Source: Schizophyllum amplum | Taxonomy: Eukaryota > Basidiomycota > Agaricomycetes > Agaricales > Schizophyllaceae | Length of the DNA: 64,000 nt | NCBI GenBank assembly: GCA_007026445.1 | Contig: VDMD01000015.1 | Span: 124,001 to 188,000 of the forward strand | Direction: 5' to 3' | In this document: piece by piece, positions 21,054-32,417 of the stretch | Layout: each line of letters opens with the position of its first letter | Position numbering within the stretch: the first letter of the stretch is position 1 | Position numbers and translations under genes: made by a program | Notes under the pieces: generated by a model | Seen by the model: only the letters and a program-made list of their open reading frames with translations | The model's database searches: none | Told to the model about the DNA's origin: nothing

Positions 21054-23096
21054 ATGTCTTCGGTGCCCCTTCTCAGTGTTGACATCCTATGCCGCATAGT
21101 ATGGTTTCTCTCAGCTGAGGATGCTGCGTCTCTATCGTCGACATGTAGGCGACTGCGTCTCTTCATGCGCCCGACCTTATTCGCCTCTTGCCAATGGAAG
21201 GGAGAGCCTCCGGAGACCATCTGGAGCCTGATCAGGTGCGTCACATTATGAGGATATTGCAGTCCATATTCATTTTATTTCGGCAGACACCTATACATCG
21301 ATACCGACACAACGCCCTTCATCGAGGGTCACCCTTTCTTCCGCGACCTCAGCGCACTTGAATCAATCCATGTCCGCGCCGAGAACGTGTCGACCGGCTT
21401 GAGCCACATTCTCTCGACCACGCCCAATCTTCACACCCTCGACCTGTCCCGCCTGTGCTGCAAGGATGAAGACGACTTTAGCAGCGTCGGCCTGTTCTAC
21501 GACCCCCTTCCCTGTCTACCTCCTTTGCCGTCCCGCCCATCCATATTGAAGTTCTGCTCTCACCTGGACCGTACCTACGCGGACGGTGACCGAGCTAGGC
21601 ACATGCACGCGACCAAGATCCGTGGTCTGCAACTCCCATTCGCGGCGCTCGTGTATGATATCGGCGCAGATCGCCTCGAGTACCTCGAAGTTGGCGCAGA
21701 GGCGCTGTCCCTGCCTTTTCTTGCTGCCTACACCTGGACCTCCCTCCGCGAACTCGTCATCACGGGGTACTGGGGTCGGTACCCTCAAGAAGACCCCCGC
21801 GCCCTCGCCGATCCAGGGCTGCTCACGCCCGCGACGGCGCATGCGCACGTACATCTGGGAACTATACTTGCCGCTGCCCCTTGCCTCCGCGCCCTGCGCG
21901 TGCATTGTCGCTTCGTCCTGTGGCTTGAATGCTCCCAGTGCGTGGTATGGCCCGCGTCCGAGCCTCCGCCACCATCTGGGAGTGCTATACCTCTACTCGA
22001 CACGCTCGAGTTGCACAACCCGAATGCCGAGGACGACATCTACGCGCAGCTGCCCGCATCGCTGCGCACATTGTCCCTCCTGACATGGCAACATCTATTG
22101 CAGAAGGTGGATCTGGTGCCCACCTCGGACATGAATGTCGAAGAATGTCTCCCGCAACCAAGCGACCCGCTGGTACTGAGGATCCTCACGCCCGCGCAGC
22201 TGGGCCGCACGCTAAGGGCGGCGGCCCTTCCAGAATTATGCGAGTTGCGGTTCTCGTACCGCGGACCCGCAGACATGGATCTTTTCAAGCTGATCGCGAC
22301 GTCCTTCCCTCGTCTTGAACTCCTCGAATTCCACGCTGAGTTGGATCCAGAAAAGGCTTGGTCCGCGCGCGAACTGGTACGCGCTTACTCTCATAATCTT
22401 CGTATCATACCGCATCAGGCTCCTTCCCCCATGGGTTCCTTTCGAACACCTTTGGGCTGTCATCTCATATCGCTGCTCTCTTCTCATCTTGCTGATCATA
22501 TTTTAACTCTGTGCGCCTCCGGTAGCTGACAATCTTCATAGGCCGCATGCAGCAGCATCCTTGTACCCCTCATCTACTTGCGTGTTTTGCGCGCGGACGT
22601 CTTTCGCACAGTTTACGCTGATGACCATCTCGAGCAATACCTGCGCTACTGCCACACTCAGGAGAGGATCGATGAGGTGTACGCCAATCACGAGTGCTCC
22701 GTATCTGAACGCCGAGGTATCCCGCGTAGGGACGTCGTCGATGCCCTCTTTGGAGCCGGCGAGGGGTTTGGCGACGATGAAGCCCTGGACCGCGCATCGT
22801 CTCATTCCATCCGCTTTCCTGCCCTCCGCCAGGTCTGGCTCTCCACAACGGTCGCTGGCGGGAACAGACATGCACGATGGACCGGCCGCTCCTGGCACAT
22901 GTACCACGTCGACCGCGACCGCGACGGGCGTGCAGACCTTCGTCTCGATCGAGAACCTAATATCCGGTGTGTGTTCTATTCGCTGCGCGGCTTGGTTCGG
23001 GCTGCCCTGCTAGTTTTACCTGCTGCTGTTTGGGCACTTCTCGGCCAGCCACCTGCGCGCCGGTTTTCCGAACTGAAAAGGCTGATCTTATCGTGA
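21054..23096 (+). CDS. F-box/leucine-rich-repeat-like protein (intact paralogue)
   Basis: Likely SCF ubiquitin-ligase substrate receptor. Exon 1 (21054-21235) encodes an N-terminal F-box (LLSVDILCRIVWFLSAEDAA, SLSSTCRRLRLFMRP, residues ~5-50). Intron 1 is 21236-21286 (51 bp). Exon 2 (21287 to ~22376) gives irregular LRR-like segments (LESIHVRAENVST, NLHTLDLSRLC, LEYLEVGAEAL, LRELVITGYW, LDTLELHNP, LRTLSLLTW, LCELRFSYRGP, LELLEFHAELD). I place intron 2 at about 22377-22541 because exon 3 starts GCC right after 'tcatag', like the related fragment at 16738. Exon 3 (22542-23096) carries LRVLRADVFRTVYADDHLEQ, an acidic stretch and ends with RFSELKRLILS. A further intron near 22967 (gtgtgttc) is possible. 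A broken relative lies at 4467 and 16735. Agaricomycetes carry many such genes, so the substrate cannot be guessed. Confidence 0.75.
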
Positions 23097-23742
23097 CAGC
23101 ATGACCAGTCGACAGGTCGAAGACAAGAATTAAGCGGAGGGGCCTGCAGGCAGAGTCCCAACGCGCATGCTCTTTCTGTACGAAAATAGGCTGTTGTTGC
23201 GCGCTAATGCGTCAACTGCGTAAATTGAGCGAACTGATGGAGAAGGGCTCCCTCAAAATCGACACCGATCCTTGACTTGAACGCGCTGCCACACGCGTAC
23301 CCAAGGTGATCCCTGTCTTTTCTTGCCACCCTTCTCCTCATCGCAACGTCTGCTCGTCCCCTTTCCCCTTTCTCATCCGAGTCGTCCTTGTCACAACTAG
23401 CCCTTCTCTCCGTTGATTTTGCAGTTTCTGATCACGCTCCTTTCCCTTGCCCAAATGTTACAACTCGAGCAAACCGAGCGCCTCGATGTGCTCGACGATT
23501 AGCCGGACAGGTGGATGAACGGGGAAGACGATCGTTGACGAACGTTGTCAACACGTTCGATGGGCTAAGATGGACGACACGTAGCAGCCCTGGCAGTCAC
23601 TAGGGTAAGTACCAAGCTGTTGCCAGGTGGCTGCAGACTTTCTGCGCGAAGATAGAAAATCCCGATGAACCAACAACTAAATGCGATGTACAACAATTTT
23701 ACACGTCTAAAACCTTCGTAGCCGCTCACATTCGCCCATCGT
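23097..23742. other. Intergenic region
   Basis: Nothing recognised. A 71-codon plus-strand frame at 23388 has no domain. The interval holds the 3' ends of two convergent genes. Confidence 0.5.
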
Positions 23743-24420
23743 TTACTCAAAGATCCACTGCTCGTTGACGTTCGTGTACTGGACGACGCCCTCCGGGAAC
23801 CAGCTGCGGCGGATCGTCAGTAGTCACGCCTACACCTCAGAAGATAATCCAAAGACGTACAGCTTGATCTCCTTCTCTGCGTTCTCAACCGAGTCCGATC
23901 CGTGGCAGATGTTACGGCCGACCGCGAGCGCGAAGTCACCGCGGATGGAACCTATGTGGACGCGTTAGCGCCCGATAATCGATCAACATCGCGAGCGAGC
24001 AAAACGCACCCGGGGCGGACGCGAGCGGGTTCGTCGCGCCGAGCATGGAGCGGCCGGTCTTGACGGCATCGAGACCCTGCCACACCATCGCGACGACGGG
24101 GCCGGAGGCCATGTACTTGACGAGGCCCGGGAAGAACGGCTTGCCCGCGAGGTCGCCGTAGTCTGCCGCCCATCGTCAGCCTCCTGAGTTTGCATGTACA
24201 CCAAGACACGCACGCTTCTCAAGGTGCTCCACGGACGCGTGAACGAGCTTCATAGCAACGAGCTTAAAGCCGCGCTCCTCGAACCGCTGGATGATCTTGC
24301 CCACGAGAGCGCGCTGGACGCCGTCGGGCTGCGCGCAGGCTATCAGGTCCTGCACATCCTCCCAGGAGATCGAGGGGGGCGCACCTTGATCATGATGTAG
24401 GTGCGCTCGCTGACAGACAT
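23743..24420 (-). CDS. ndk1: Nucleoside diphosphate kinase
   Basis: Transfers the gamma-phosphate from NTPs to NDPs through a phospho-histidine, keeping nucleotide pools balanced. Five exons join to 151 residues, the usual family length: 24420-24385, 24329-24215, 24162-24010, 23951-23861, 23803-23743. All four introns are 52-58 bp. The product starts [20 protein letters not shown] and contains [17 protein letters not shown] (active-site His in NICHGSD) and ends [27 protein letters not shown] is the nucleotide-binding loop with the conserved Arg. It diverges from qcr7, 222 bp away. All key residues are present, and confidence is very high. Confidence 0.97.
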
Positions 24421-24642
24421 GGTGGGAGATCCTGAAATCTGATAGAGATGGAAGGAGGTGAAGAAAACTCGTTCGCGCGCGCGGAGGCGCGCTCTTATAG
24501 CCGCGGGCGCGTGGATCGCGATCGGCGCCTGCCGAGGAACTCGGAGCGCAACAAATGTCAACACGGGCGCGGCTCCCGGCATCCCCCGCCGCGGCGCCTC
24601 TGCGTTGAATATTGCCTCCTCCTTCTCACCACTCATTCTAAA
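24421..24642. promoter_or_regulatory. Divergent promoter between ndk1 and qcr7
   Basis: 222 bp separate the two start codons, so both promoters and 5' UTRs lie here. A TATA-like 'cttatag' sits near 24494. The 5' UTR in front of qcr7 is CT-rich (ctcctccttctcaccactc). Shared regulation of the two genes is inference from the spacing. Confidence 0.6.
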
Positions 24643-25325
24643 ATGATCTTCGGGCCGACGTCGCTCTCGCTCGCGTCGCGGGTCACCGCGAACAAGACGC
24701 TGCTCGCCTGGTGCAAGCCCATCGCAGCTTGGTACACGGACCTCATGGGTTACCGCAAGTACGGGCTGAGGTACGACGACCTCAGTGCGTGTGTTCACAG
24801 TCGAAGCTATATCTCTACTGACTCCCGCTTAGTTCTTGAAGAGAACAAGGACATGTACCGCGTGCGTAGCTGAGAAGAAAGCACGAGAGTCGACTCCCTA
24901 ATCTGCGTGCAGTCCATCAACCGCCTCACGGACCGCGAGACCTACGACCGCGGCTTCCGCTTCAAGCGCGCCTCCCAGGCATCTATTCTTCATACACCTC
25001 TTCCCAAGGAGCAGTGGACCAAGCCAGAGGAGGTGCGTGTCTATGCTTCGATCGTCAACACCTTGCGCACTTCATCTCTTCGTCGCATTCTTCGCACTCA
25101 CGCAGAGCGCAATTTCTTGACCTGATAGATTCTGTCTTCCTCTCCTTCGTCCCAGCCACCTTTGTCTCACTCTCCTTCGACCCACCGTCCTTCTGTCTTT
25201 CTCGTCATCTTACTCGCACTCACACTCGACAGGACACTCAATACCTTCGCCCGCACATCGAGAACGTCATCGCCGAGAACAAGGAGCGCAAGTACTGGGA
25301 CAACCTCAAGGTCCAGCGCAAGTAG
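24643..25325 (+). CDS. qcr7: Cytochrome bc1 complex subunit 7 (14 kDa, ubiquinol-cytochrome c reductase)
   Basis: Matrix-side structural subunit of mitochondrial complex III. Four exons (24643-24784, 24833-24861, 24913-25032, 25233-25325) join in frame to 127 residues, the normal size. Recognisable motifs are YRKYGLRYDDLI, the helix with DRGFRFKRASQASI, the signature LPKEQWTKPEED, and the C-terminal ENVIAENKERKYWDN. Exon 2 is only 29 nt. The last intron is 200 bp, much longer than its neighbours, and CT-rich. The ATG context (ctaaaatgatctt) and the match of MIFGPTSLSL to the short unstructured N-terminus support this start. Confidence 0.95.
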
Positions 25326-26186
25326 ATGCAGGACTGGCTTGGAGTGTTCGCAGGACTGCGCAGTTGACCGAATAGACTTCTGCAGAGCCCCTCTAGGCTT
25401 AGTGGGCGTAGACGATACTATTCAATGGCATTCATTCTATCTATCCTGGCGTCCTTCCTGTCGGCTCAAGGAGCGAGATATTCAACCCTACACGTCATTT
25501 TCTGTCGGCGGGAAGCACCTACCTGCCGTGATGCTCACCTCGCGCTTGCTCTTCTCAGATTCGTCTCATGCCGGCTGTTTCCAACAAGCATTAGATATTA
25601 CATTGATACAAGAAAGACAAAAGAACGACGAGGGCGATACAACAACCAGCCAATAAGTAAAGGAACAAAGTCAAGTCAAAGTCAAAAGTCAAGGATAGTG
25701 CATCGAGTAAGCCAAGAGAAGGGACAGTGCAGATCGTGTGTAACTAAACCATCCGGACAGTTCGCAAACGCAGACAAGTCCACCGCACGCATGCTCATCG
25801 TCCTAGGTACGCAGAGAATCCCGTCCGTGGCGTGCTACTTTGAAGGTATAAACGTGAGACCGGAGGGGTATGCTGGAGAGGATGGATGGTGGGGATATGC
25901 TGGTCCGTGGCGCGTGGCGACATTAGCAAGTGCACAGGGGGAGAGCACCCAGGCGGAGGTGAGCCGACAGACGGCGGGGGAAACGCAGGGGAAACGCGTG
26001 TAAGAAAAAGGGAAGTACGAGCCCCAGATCCACTAGCGCCCAATGTCACGGTAGCGACATCGCCCCCGCAAGGCGCCGCGTCGCCCACCCGTGCTCGTCG
26101 TCGATTGTCATAATACGTCGGCGGCACCGGCAGGACATGCCCTTGGGCATGATGGAAGGACGTGGTGATTTTGTTCACGCCCTGCC
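25326..26186. other. Interval between convergent 3' ends
   Basis: 860 bp between the qcr7 stop and the EST1-like stop. No gene is supported. It has a 'gtcaagtcaaagtcaaaagtcaagg' type microrepeat near 25670-25695. A 131-codon minus-strand frame immediately after the EST1-like stop (26190-25795) begins VNKITTSFHHAQGHVLP. It could be a missed last exon or 3' UTR. Confidence 0.45.
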
Positions 26187-29100
26187 TCACGTCGCTGCAG
26201 CAAGGATTCCTGCTAGATCCCGCTCGCTCGCCGCCGGAAGCTCCCTGGAACGGGACTTCATGCGCACTGCAAACGTCGTCAGGGTATGAATCACTCCAAG
26301 TAGGGGATGAACTTACAGTTACGGTCCAATGTCAGGAGAACAACTTTCTCCGCCCGCGCGTCCTCGATCGCGCCGCCTTGCAAGAACGCGGACCGGTCCG
26401 CCCAGTGCGCCTGCTGCCACAGTGCCGCCTTCAAGATAAGGTCGTCCATGCTTCGTTCGGCACCCGCGAAGTCTATCTCCTCTGTACGGATGCTGAGCGT
26501 CGCGAGGTAATTGCCGCGCGAGGTTTGGACTTTGAGGGATGCCGAGTGGGAGCGCACTCCGGCGGTGATGTACTCGACCGCTGCCGACGCAGTACTCGCG
26601 AGTTCGGAGCCGCCCGAGACCATCCCGTCGAGCTCCATGATGACGGGTAGTGGCACGACGATCGTCCACCGGTGTGACTCGACAAGCTTGCAAAAGGCAT
26701 CGAGCGACGAGAGAAGGATGTTGGTGTCGACGACGAGGATCGAATGGCCAGCAACGACCTTCAATGGCTGGCGAGCTGTCTGTGTGCGGCGCGCGCGAGG
26801 TCGGGACGCTGTCGTGCGAGGTTGGCGACGAGAGGACAGCATGCCCTCAAGCTGGTGCCTGCGCGTCTAAAAAACAGAGTCAAAATGAAGGGATAGACAA
26901 GACCATCGCAAACTCGTACCTTGAGCGCCTTCACCTCGTCCGACTCATCCTCATCCTCATCATCCGTCTCCTCAGACAAGTCATCACTGGCCTCATCCAC
27001 CTCCATGGAGTCATCGGTCCATCTCGAGCCTGCAAGCCGCCTCGCCTCCGCCTCCCTCTCCGCGCGCTCCTCCTCCTGCCATGCAGCCGACTTCGCCGCA
27101 AGCGCGCCCTCGACCCTCCACTCCCGCGTCCCCCGCACCCAGGTCAGGCCGTCGATGACGTTGGACATTTCGACAGCGCTTCGTACCACCCGGGTCCAGC
27201 GCTGCCCGTCCGCCTTCTGGTGCACCGCCGCCTCCTCGTCGTCCTCGATGCGACCATCCTCCATTGCCGCTTCCGCCTCCTCCGCATCTAGGATCTCCAT
27301 CTCCGGCCGACGATCCTCGCCGCTCCTCCAGTATCCCCTTTCCCACACCTTCCGCGCGACCCACTCCATACCGCGCAAACACCAGTCTTCTGCGAGCGGC
27401 GGCGCGCATCCAGCCGTCAACGTCGACCAGCGCCACTCCCCTGACTCCTCGCGAGACAGTAGACCCTGAGCCTCCATCACGCTCCGTGGTACCGTCTGGA
27501 AGAAGTCTGCGAGGTCCGTCCAGGGAACATGGCGCTCGAGGACGCGCAACGCCTTCTCGTTCTTGACCATTGTCGCCAGGAATGTTAGAATGATGGAGAG
27601 GTAGGGATTGAGGGTCTTGCGCGCGAAGATTGTAGGTTTGCGGATGGGCTGGCGCAGAACGACCGAGAGCATGGAGAATGTGAGCTGCATGGCAAGAGTC
27701 AACGACACGGGGACGCCGGTTTCGGGTTCAGCAAGAATGGGTGACGGCTGGTCTCCATCAACCTCCATCTTGTCTTCCTCCGCTGCGGTACGCTTCGCAA
27801 GTCGCACGGCAGCCGCAGACACGCCGGTCGTCGTGGCTTCGCGCGTCCTAACAGCTCCCACCCTGCGGAGGATGCCGGTGGCCTTGCCGTACTCGAGGAG
27901 CGCGCCTACGTTGGAAACGGCCATCATAATCCATTCGCGCTCTTCCGCGCCGTCGATCGATAGCCGCTCCAGAAGACGCGCCAGCGTGGGCTGGAAGTCG
28001 TCCAGCTGTATGTTCGTGAAGAGCATGCCGTGCAACAGCACGAACAAATCCGGGACACGGGCATCAGGTTGCGCGCGCCGTACCTGGGCTTGGGGGCTCC
28101 ATGTCTGCAGAATCGACTCGCGCGTCGTCGCGAACGGATGAAGAGCGTTCAAGCTATGCACGCTTGATTAGTATCTCGGAAACAGGGGCAACATACAAGT
28201 ACATACCTCTTGATGAAATGGTACATGCTGCGTAGGTCTTCACCCTCTGCCTCGCGGCTCAGGAGACCAAGGTGGTGGTGCAACTTGCCGTTACCTGGCT
28301 GGTCGGCGAGCCCGCTCGCGTACCAGTCGCGGGCAATCGTCCGCCAACGCTCCTTCTCCGGCTCGATCTCGAGAGCTCGCGCTGCTGCAACCCCGATGCT
28401 CGGTGAGGGGGAGTCATCGATGCGAGCAGCGGGCGCGTCGCTGACCGATTTTGCTTCCGGCGCCGCGGGCGGTGCGAGGGTGCCGTTAGGGCTCGTGCCT
28501 GCTGCCTCGGTCAGTGCCGCAGTGGTCAGGGCCGCAGGCGTGCCGCCCGTGTTGCGAGTGACCATGGCTGCGACGGCCATGCGATATCGGGCCAGGTCCC
28601 CAAGGGCCTCGAGCCACTCGCTGCGGAACGCGTCAACGGTGGTCTCCTCGTAGAGACCGGTGTAGTAGGTGTATGCGAAGAGGATGAAGTCTTGCAGGTG
28701 TTCCATGGCGACAGGTGAACGGAGGGAGGCCGCGCGCAGGTTCTCGAGAAGTCGATGGAAGCCGAACATCCAAAGGCGGGTGATGAGGTTGTATTTCTTC
28801 GGGATGTTGCGCAGGGAGGCGGGCACGCTCGGAGAGAGCGTCATCTGCAACATGTCGTGCATCCTGTCGATGAGGCTACAGAAACTGGTCAGATGATAGC
28901 ACGTTCGTTTGCCGAAGAGCACGTACCGCTTATGATCCGTGATCTGTCTTCGCCATTTCTCGTGCTCCGCGTCCTCGCTCGATGCCGATTCCTTGCCTTT
29001 GAGGCGGACACGACTGTTGGATTCTGCCGCATCGTCGAGCTCATCTTGCTTCACCTTCGCCTCGAGGTCTGTGATGTTGCGGTACAGCCGCTTCAGCTGC

Positions 29101-29933
29101 GCACCGAACTGATTGTTGCCCGACTCTTCGTGATGGCCACTCTTGCCGTCGAAGAGCGCGGATGAATTTGAGGAACCGTCGGTGGTAGACGATAGGGTGA
29201 AGGATGATGAGATGGAGGGGGCATACGACGAAGCTGATGACGCCGAGAAATGATCCATCGACGACTGCGGCGTCGGAGCCTTCCCGCCGGGCGGGCGAGC
29301 GAGCACGGAAAAGAGAATCGGGTTGTCCTTCTTGTGGTCGAACAGCTGACGCGCACCACCGTCACGGTGATGTCCGTGCTTGTTATGTTGCACGCCGCGG
29401 GGGACGTACGAACTACTGGTGTCGGACAGGGTGTCGGGTTCCGCTGTGCGCCGGATAGGGATGGGGTCACGGTCGGGGTTGTAGAGCTTGGATGCGTCGT
29501 TCCGCGCGGCAGACACGCGCCCTGGACCCGGGCTGGGGGACGCCGAGATCTTGAGGCGGCGCGAGAAGTCGTCAGGGTCAGCCTCGGGTGGCCGAACAAC
29601 GACGCTCGGGGCTTGATGTTGCCGCCTCGGGGACGCGGCAGAGGACGCCTTCTGCGCTGATGATGACGGTAATTTGGGGGATTTCTCGGGGCGCGCGGGC
29701 GCAGCGGGGCGTTCTGGCCTGTCCGTGCGGTCTTTGCGTATCGGTCTGAGCGGAAATGTGAGCCAAATTATCAGAGGGAGATATGAGGCCACGCACCCTG
29801 CTGTGCGCCTCTGGAAGGCGAGAAGGCGCTTGTCGATATCGGTGACTTGTATTTCTTTCTGGCCATCGCGGGGGGCGGGAACTTCTCGTTCCTTGCCCTT
29901 CCTGGACGAGCGCGGCGGGTCGAGAGCGCTCAT
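26187..29933 (-). CDS. EST1/SMG5-7-like protein with C-terminal PIN domain
   Basis: A family tied to nonsense-mediated mRNA decay and telomerase. Six exons join to 1162 residues in one frame: 29933-29797, 29745-28927, 28875-28207, 28153-26920, 26866-26317, 26266-26187, with introns of 50-53 bp. The N-terminal ~320 residues are Ser/Pro-rich and disordered (start SALDPPRSSRKGKEREVPAP). The Est1 14-3-3/TPR-like domain follows (FGFHRLLENLRAAS; GNGKLHHHLGLLSREAEGED; SLNALHPFATTRESIL). An acidic stretch (DDLSEETDDEDEDESDEVKA) precedes the PIN domain at about residues 980-1150. It has ILVVDTNILL, VPLPVIMELDGM, SMDDLILKAA and LLTLDRNLRMKSRSREL, so the first Asp and the later acidic residues of a SMG6-type nuclease appear present. 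Whether it cleaves RNA is inference. Confidence 0.88.
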
Positions 29934-30894
29934 GGTGGTGGTGTGAGAACAAGGGGTCTACTGAGATGGGCGTCCGTGAGCGAAGAATTTGAGAGGGCAG
30001 GTTGCGAGCTGGCTTTGCCCGCAGCAGTCTGTACATCGACTGCGCATCTCGATCAGTGTGACCGTTCCCACGCGGTACTGCCACCGTCCGTTCGGTAATG
30101 CCACTCACAATACAAGAGCGATTTACGCTGCTCTACTGGTATGCTCCTTGGACTGCTGTACTTCCCACAAAGCCATAGCATTATACCTTACGACCGTTCG
30201 CGCTCCCTCGCAGATATTCATGAGAGTGCGCAGTCGCACGCAGCTCATCCTCCGACTCGAGTCGCAGCTCTGCCGCGCTCCGGCACTCGCCACGTGAGTG
30301 TCTGCCCCGCCGGATCAACTGCTGCGCGTGCGCCGTCCGCCGCGCCTGACCCTGGGCCCTGGGGCGAGCAAGGAGTCGCGACTCGCGATCCGCGCTGCAA
30401 CACACGTTCGCCACCGTCCTCAAGTGCCTGCGGCGTCCTGCTGTCGTATCACAGCGAATTGCTCACAGCGCAGCCGCAGTCGTACATATCCCGATGCGCC
30501 CTGCTAGGCCTCATCACGCTTGCTGCGACGTAGACACCGATGGTGGAGCCCCGAAGTCTTCTCATCCTTTTCAATGACAATATCGACGCGGGGCGTGCTT
30601 GGCGGGCAAAACAAGACAGCAAGAAAAGCGCGACATCCTTCGCGATCAGTGGAGCACCGACATCGCTTGTTGCGTTGGAGGATCGCAGAGTCGCCAGTTG
30701 GTAGTTTCGTGATCAACAACATTATCATCCAAGTGAGAGCACATACATTAGTTAGTACAACAGCAGGCGGTGATGAGCTTCGAGGCATTACATGTACTAC
30801 GCAAGAGACACCGTCTATACGGCGATAAATCCAAAGGCGACCGTGAAAAGCAAACCAATCTCAGCCTTCTGAGGCGAAGGCAGATACGAGAAGT
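29934..30894. other. Intergenic region
   Basis: Nothing recognised in 960 bp between the EST1-like start and the NTF2-like stop. GC-rich to 30500, then mixed. Short frames only. Confidence 0.5.
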
Positions 30895-31841
30895 TCAATG
30901 CTGCTTGTGTATCTTGGGGACGTGGAAGAGCCACGGGCCCAGTTTGCCGTGTCCACGTCGCAGCAGCTCCGCTCCATAGTGCGTGGGCGGCGCTTGTCCG
31001 TCCCACTGGTCGACCAAGCGAATGATGCGATCCTCGTCATCGAGGTCCACAACAACGATGGAGGAGACAGACTGAGGGGCGATTAGTCGATGACCTTCGC
31101 GTAGGACAACGCCTGCCAGTCTTACCTTGGTCGACCCAATATATCGGTACGTGTACGCAATTGTCTGCGCGAACACTAGACGATTCGGGTGGCGTGTCGA
31201 CGACATGACACGGGACGAAGTGATCTCCGCCTTGGAAAGGAACTTGGGCTATAATGTGGACGCCTTAGTGCTCAGTATGGGGGTTGACATGAAGGTCCCG
31301 CACCATGGCATACCACTGCACTTCTGTAAGCACATCATCGACATATGAACTGAGGACCATCTACCTGGGCAGATATCTCTTCTATACCCTTACATTTCCA
31401 GAAGTGATCCTGTATACGAATCAGCTCAAAGCCGGACGGGCCTCTCATCGCCCACGCACCTCGAACACGGCATGCGGGTGCCACGATCGCCCGAGCACTT
31501 CTGGCGTCGGTCTGCCGGAGTACAGCTCCTTCAGATCGCGCATGACGCGCTCGTGGTCTGCATGCAGCTCGGTGTGAACCTCCCCGTGACTGCTCGCGCG
31601 TTTGTGGCCTGAGGTGTGGACCTTGCTGCCCGCGTAGTGTGCGCCGCTCGCAGCAGACGCAACCAGAGAGGGTGTAGGAACGGGAATGAGCGATGGATGG
31701 AAGGTCGCGCAAGGCCGACCAGGGGAGGGGATCGCGGGCGACGCGCCTCAGGCGAATGGGAATGGGAATGCGAGTGGGAATGGGGATGCGAGTGGGGGCA
31801 TGCGAGTCAGAGGCCCGTCGAGAGGTATGCCCTTCTGACAT
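30895..31841 (-). CDS. NTF2-like / SnoaL-fold protein of unknown function
   Basis: A small alpha+beta barrel protein. Seen exons from the 3' end: 30895-31071, 31126-31247, 31289-31315 (27 nt), 31365-31409 (45 nt), and 31460 upward. Joined peptides: ERVMRDLKELYSGRPTPEVL, SWHPHAVFEDHFWKCKGIEE, WYAMVRDLHPKFLSKAEITS, SSTRHPNRLVFAQTIAYTYR, IGSTK, then SSIVVVDLDDEDRIIRLVDQ, QWDGQAPPTHYGAELLRRGH. The pattern of a pocket-forming barrel with W, D and a long final sheet fits the NTF2/SnoaL superfamily and is common in Agaricomycetes. The introns are short (41-54 bp), with 31248-31288 unusually so. The 5' end is uncertain: an ATG at 31841 lies upstream of a simple 'gggaatgggaatgcgagt' tract, and the frame must be switched by an intron I could not fix. 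Confidence 0.65.
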
Positions 31842-32417
31842 GGCTGAATGTGACAAGTACGTGGCTGGACGTTGTAAGCGAGTTGTAAGCGACAAGAGTG
31901 AGCAAACAGCTGATTGCTCTTCGCGAACGTTGTATGAGGCTGCGCGGATGACGGCGCCAAGAACAGGCTCGGTCCAGACGATGAGTCACCGAGAAGCGTA
32001 AGCGCCCAAGGGCCACGTGCTGCTATATGCCAGCTGGACCAACGTCTGTAAGTAGTATATACTGTAAGTAAGTACTTAAGTACCCGACACGGCCCAAGTC
32101 CGACGCCTTCTAAGTCCTCACCGTAACTCGGAAAATATTCTGTCTTGGCTACCCAAACATTGGACAACAGACCAGATGCGCAGAACACATGCCATTGTTG
32201 TACCCGAACCGTCTCTGCAGGCAGATTCTTACGAAGACTGGACTCGCTGCAGGTACACGGACATTACCGCCGCGTGGCCGCGGCATGCACCGTCATGAAA
32301 GTAGGGGAAGTCCTGGACACCTACTCATGTCAATGGAGATGAACAGGACGCTTCGCCGCATTTGAGGTAGCGGTCTGCACAAGCCAGAACTATTAAGAGA
32401 CAGGAGAAGGGCACCCT
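31842..32417. other. Intergenic region
   Basis: No supported gene. Contains a 'agtatatactgtaagtaagtact' stretch at about 32053-32075. Confidence 0.45.
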
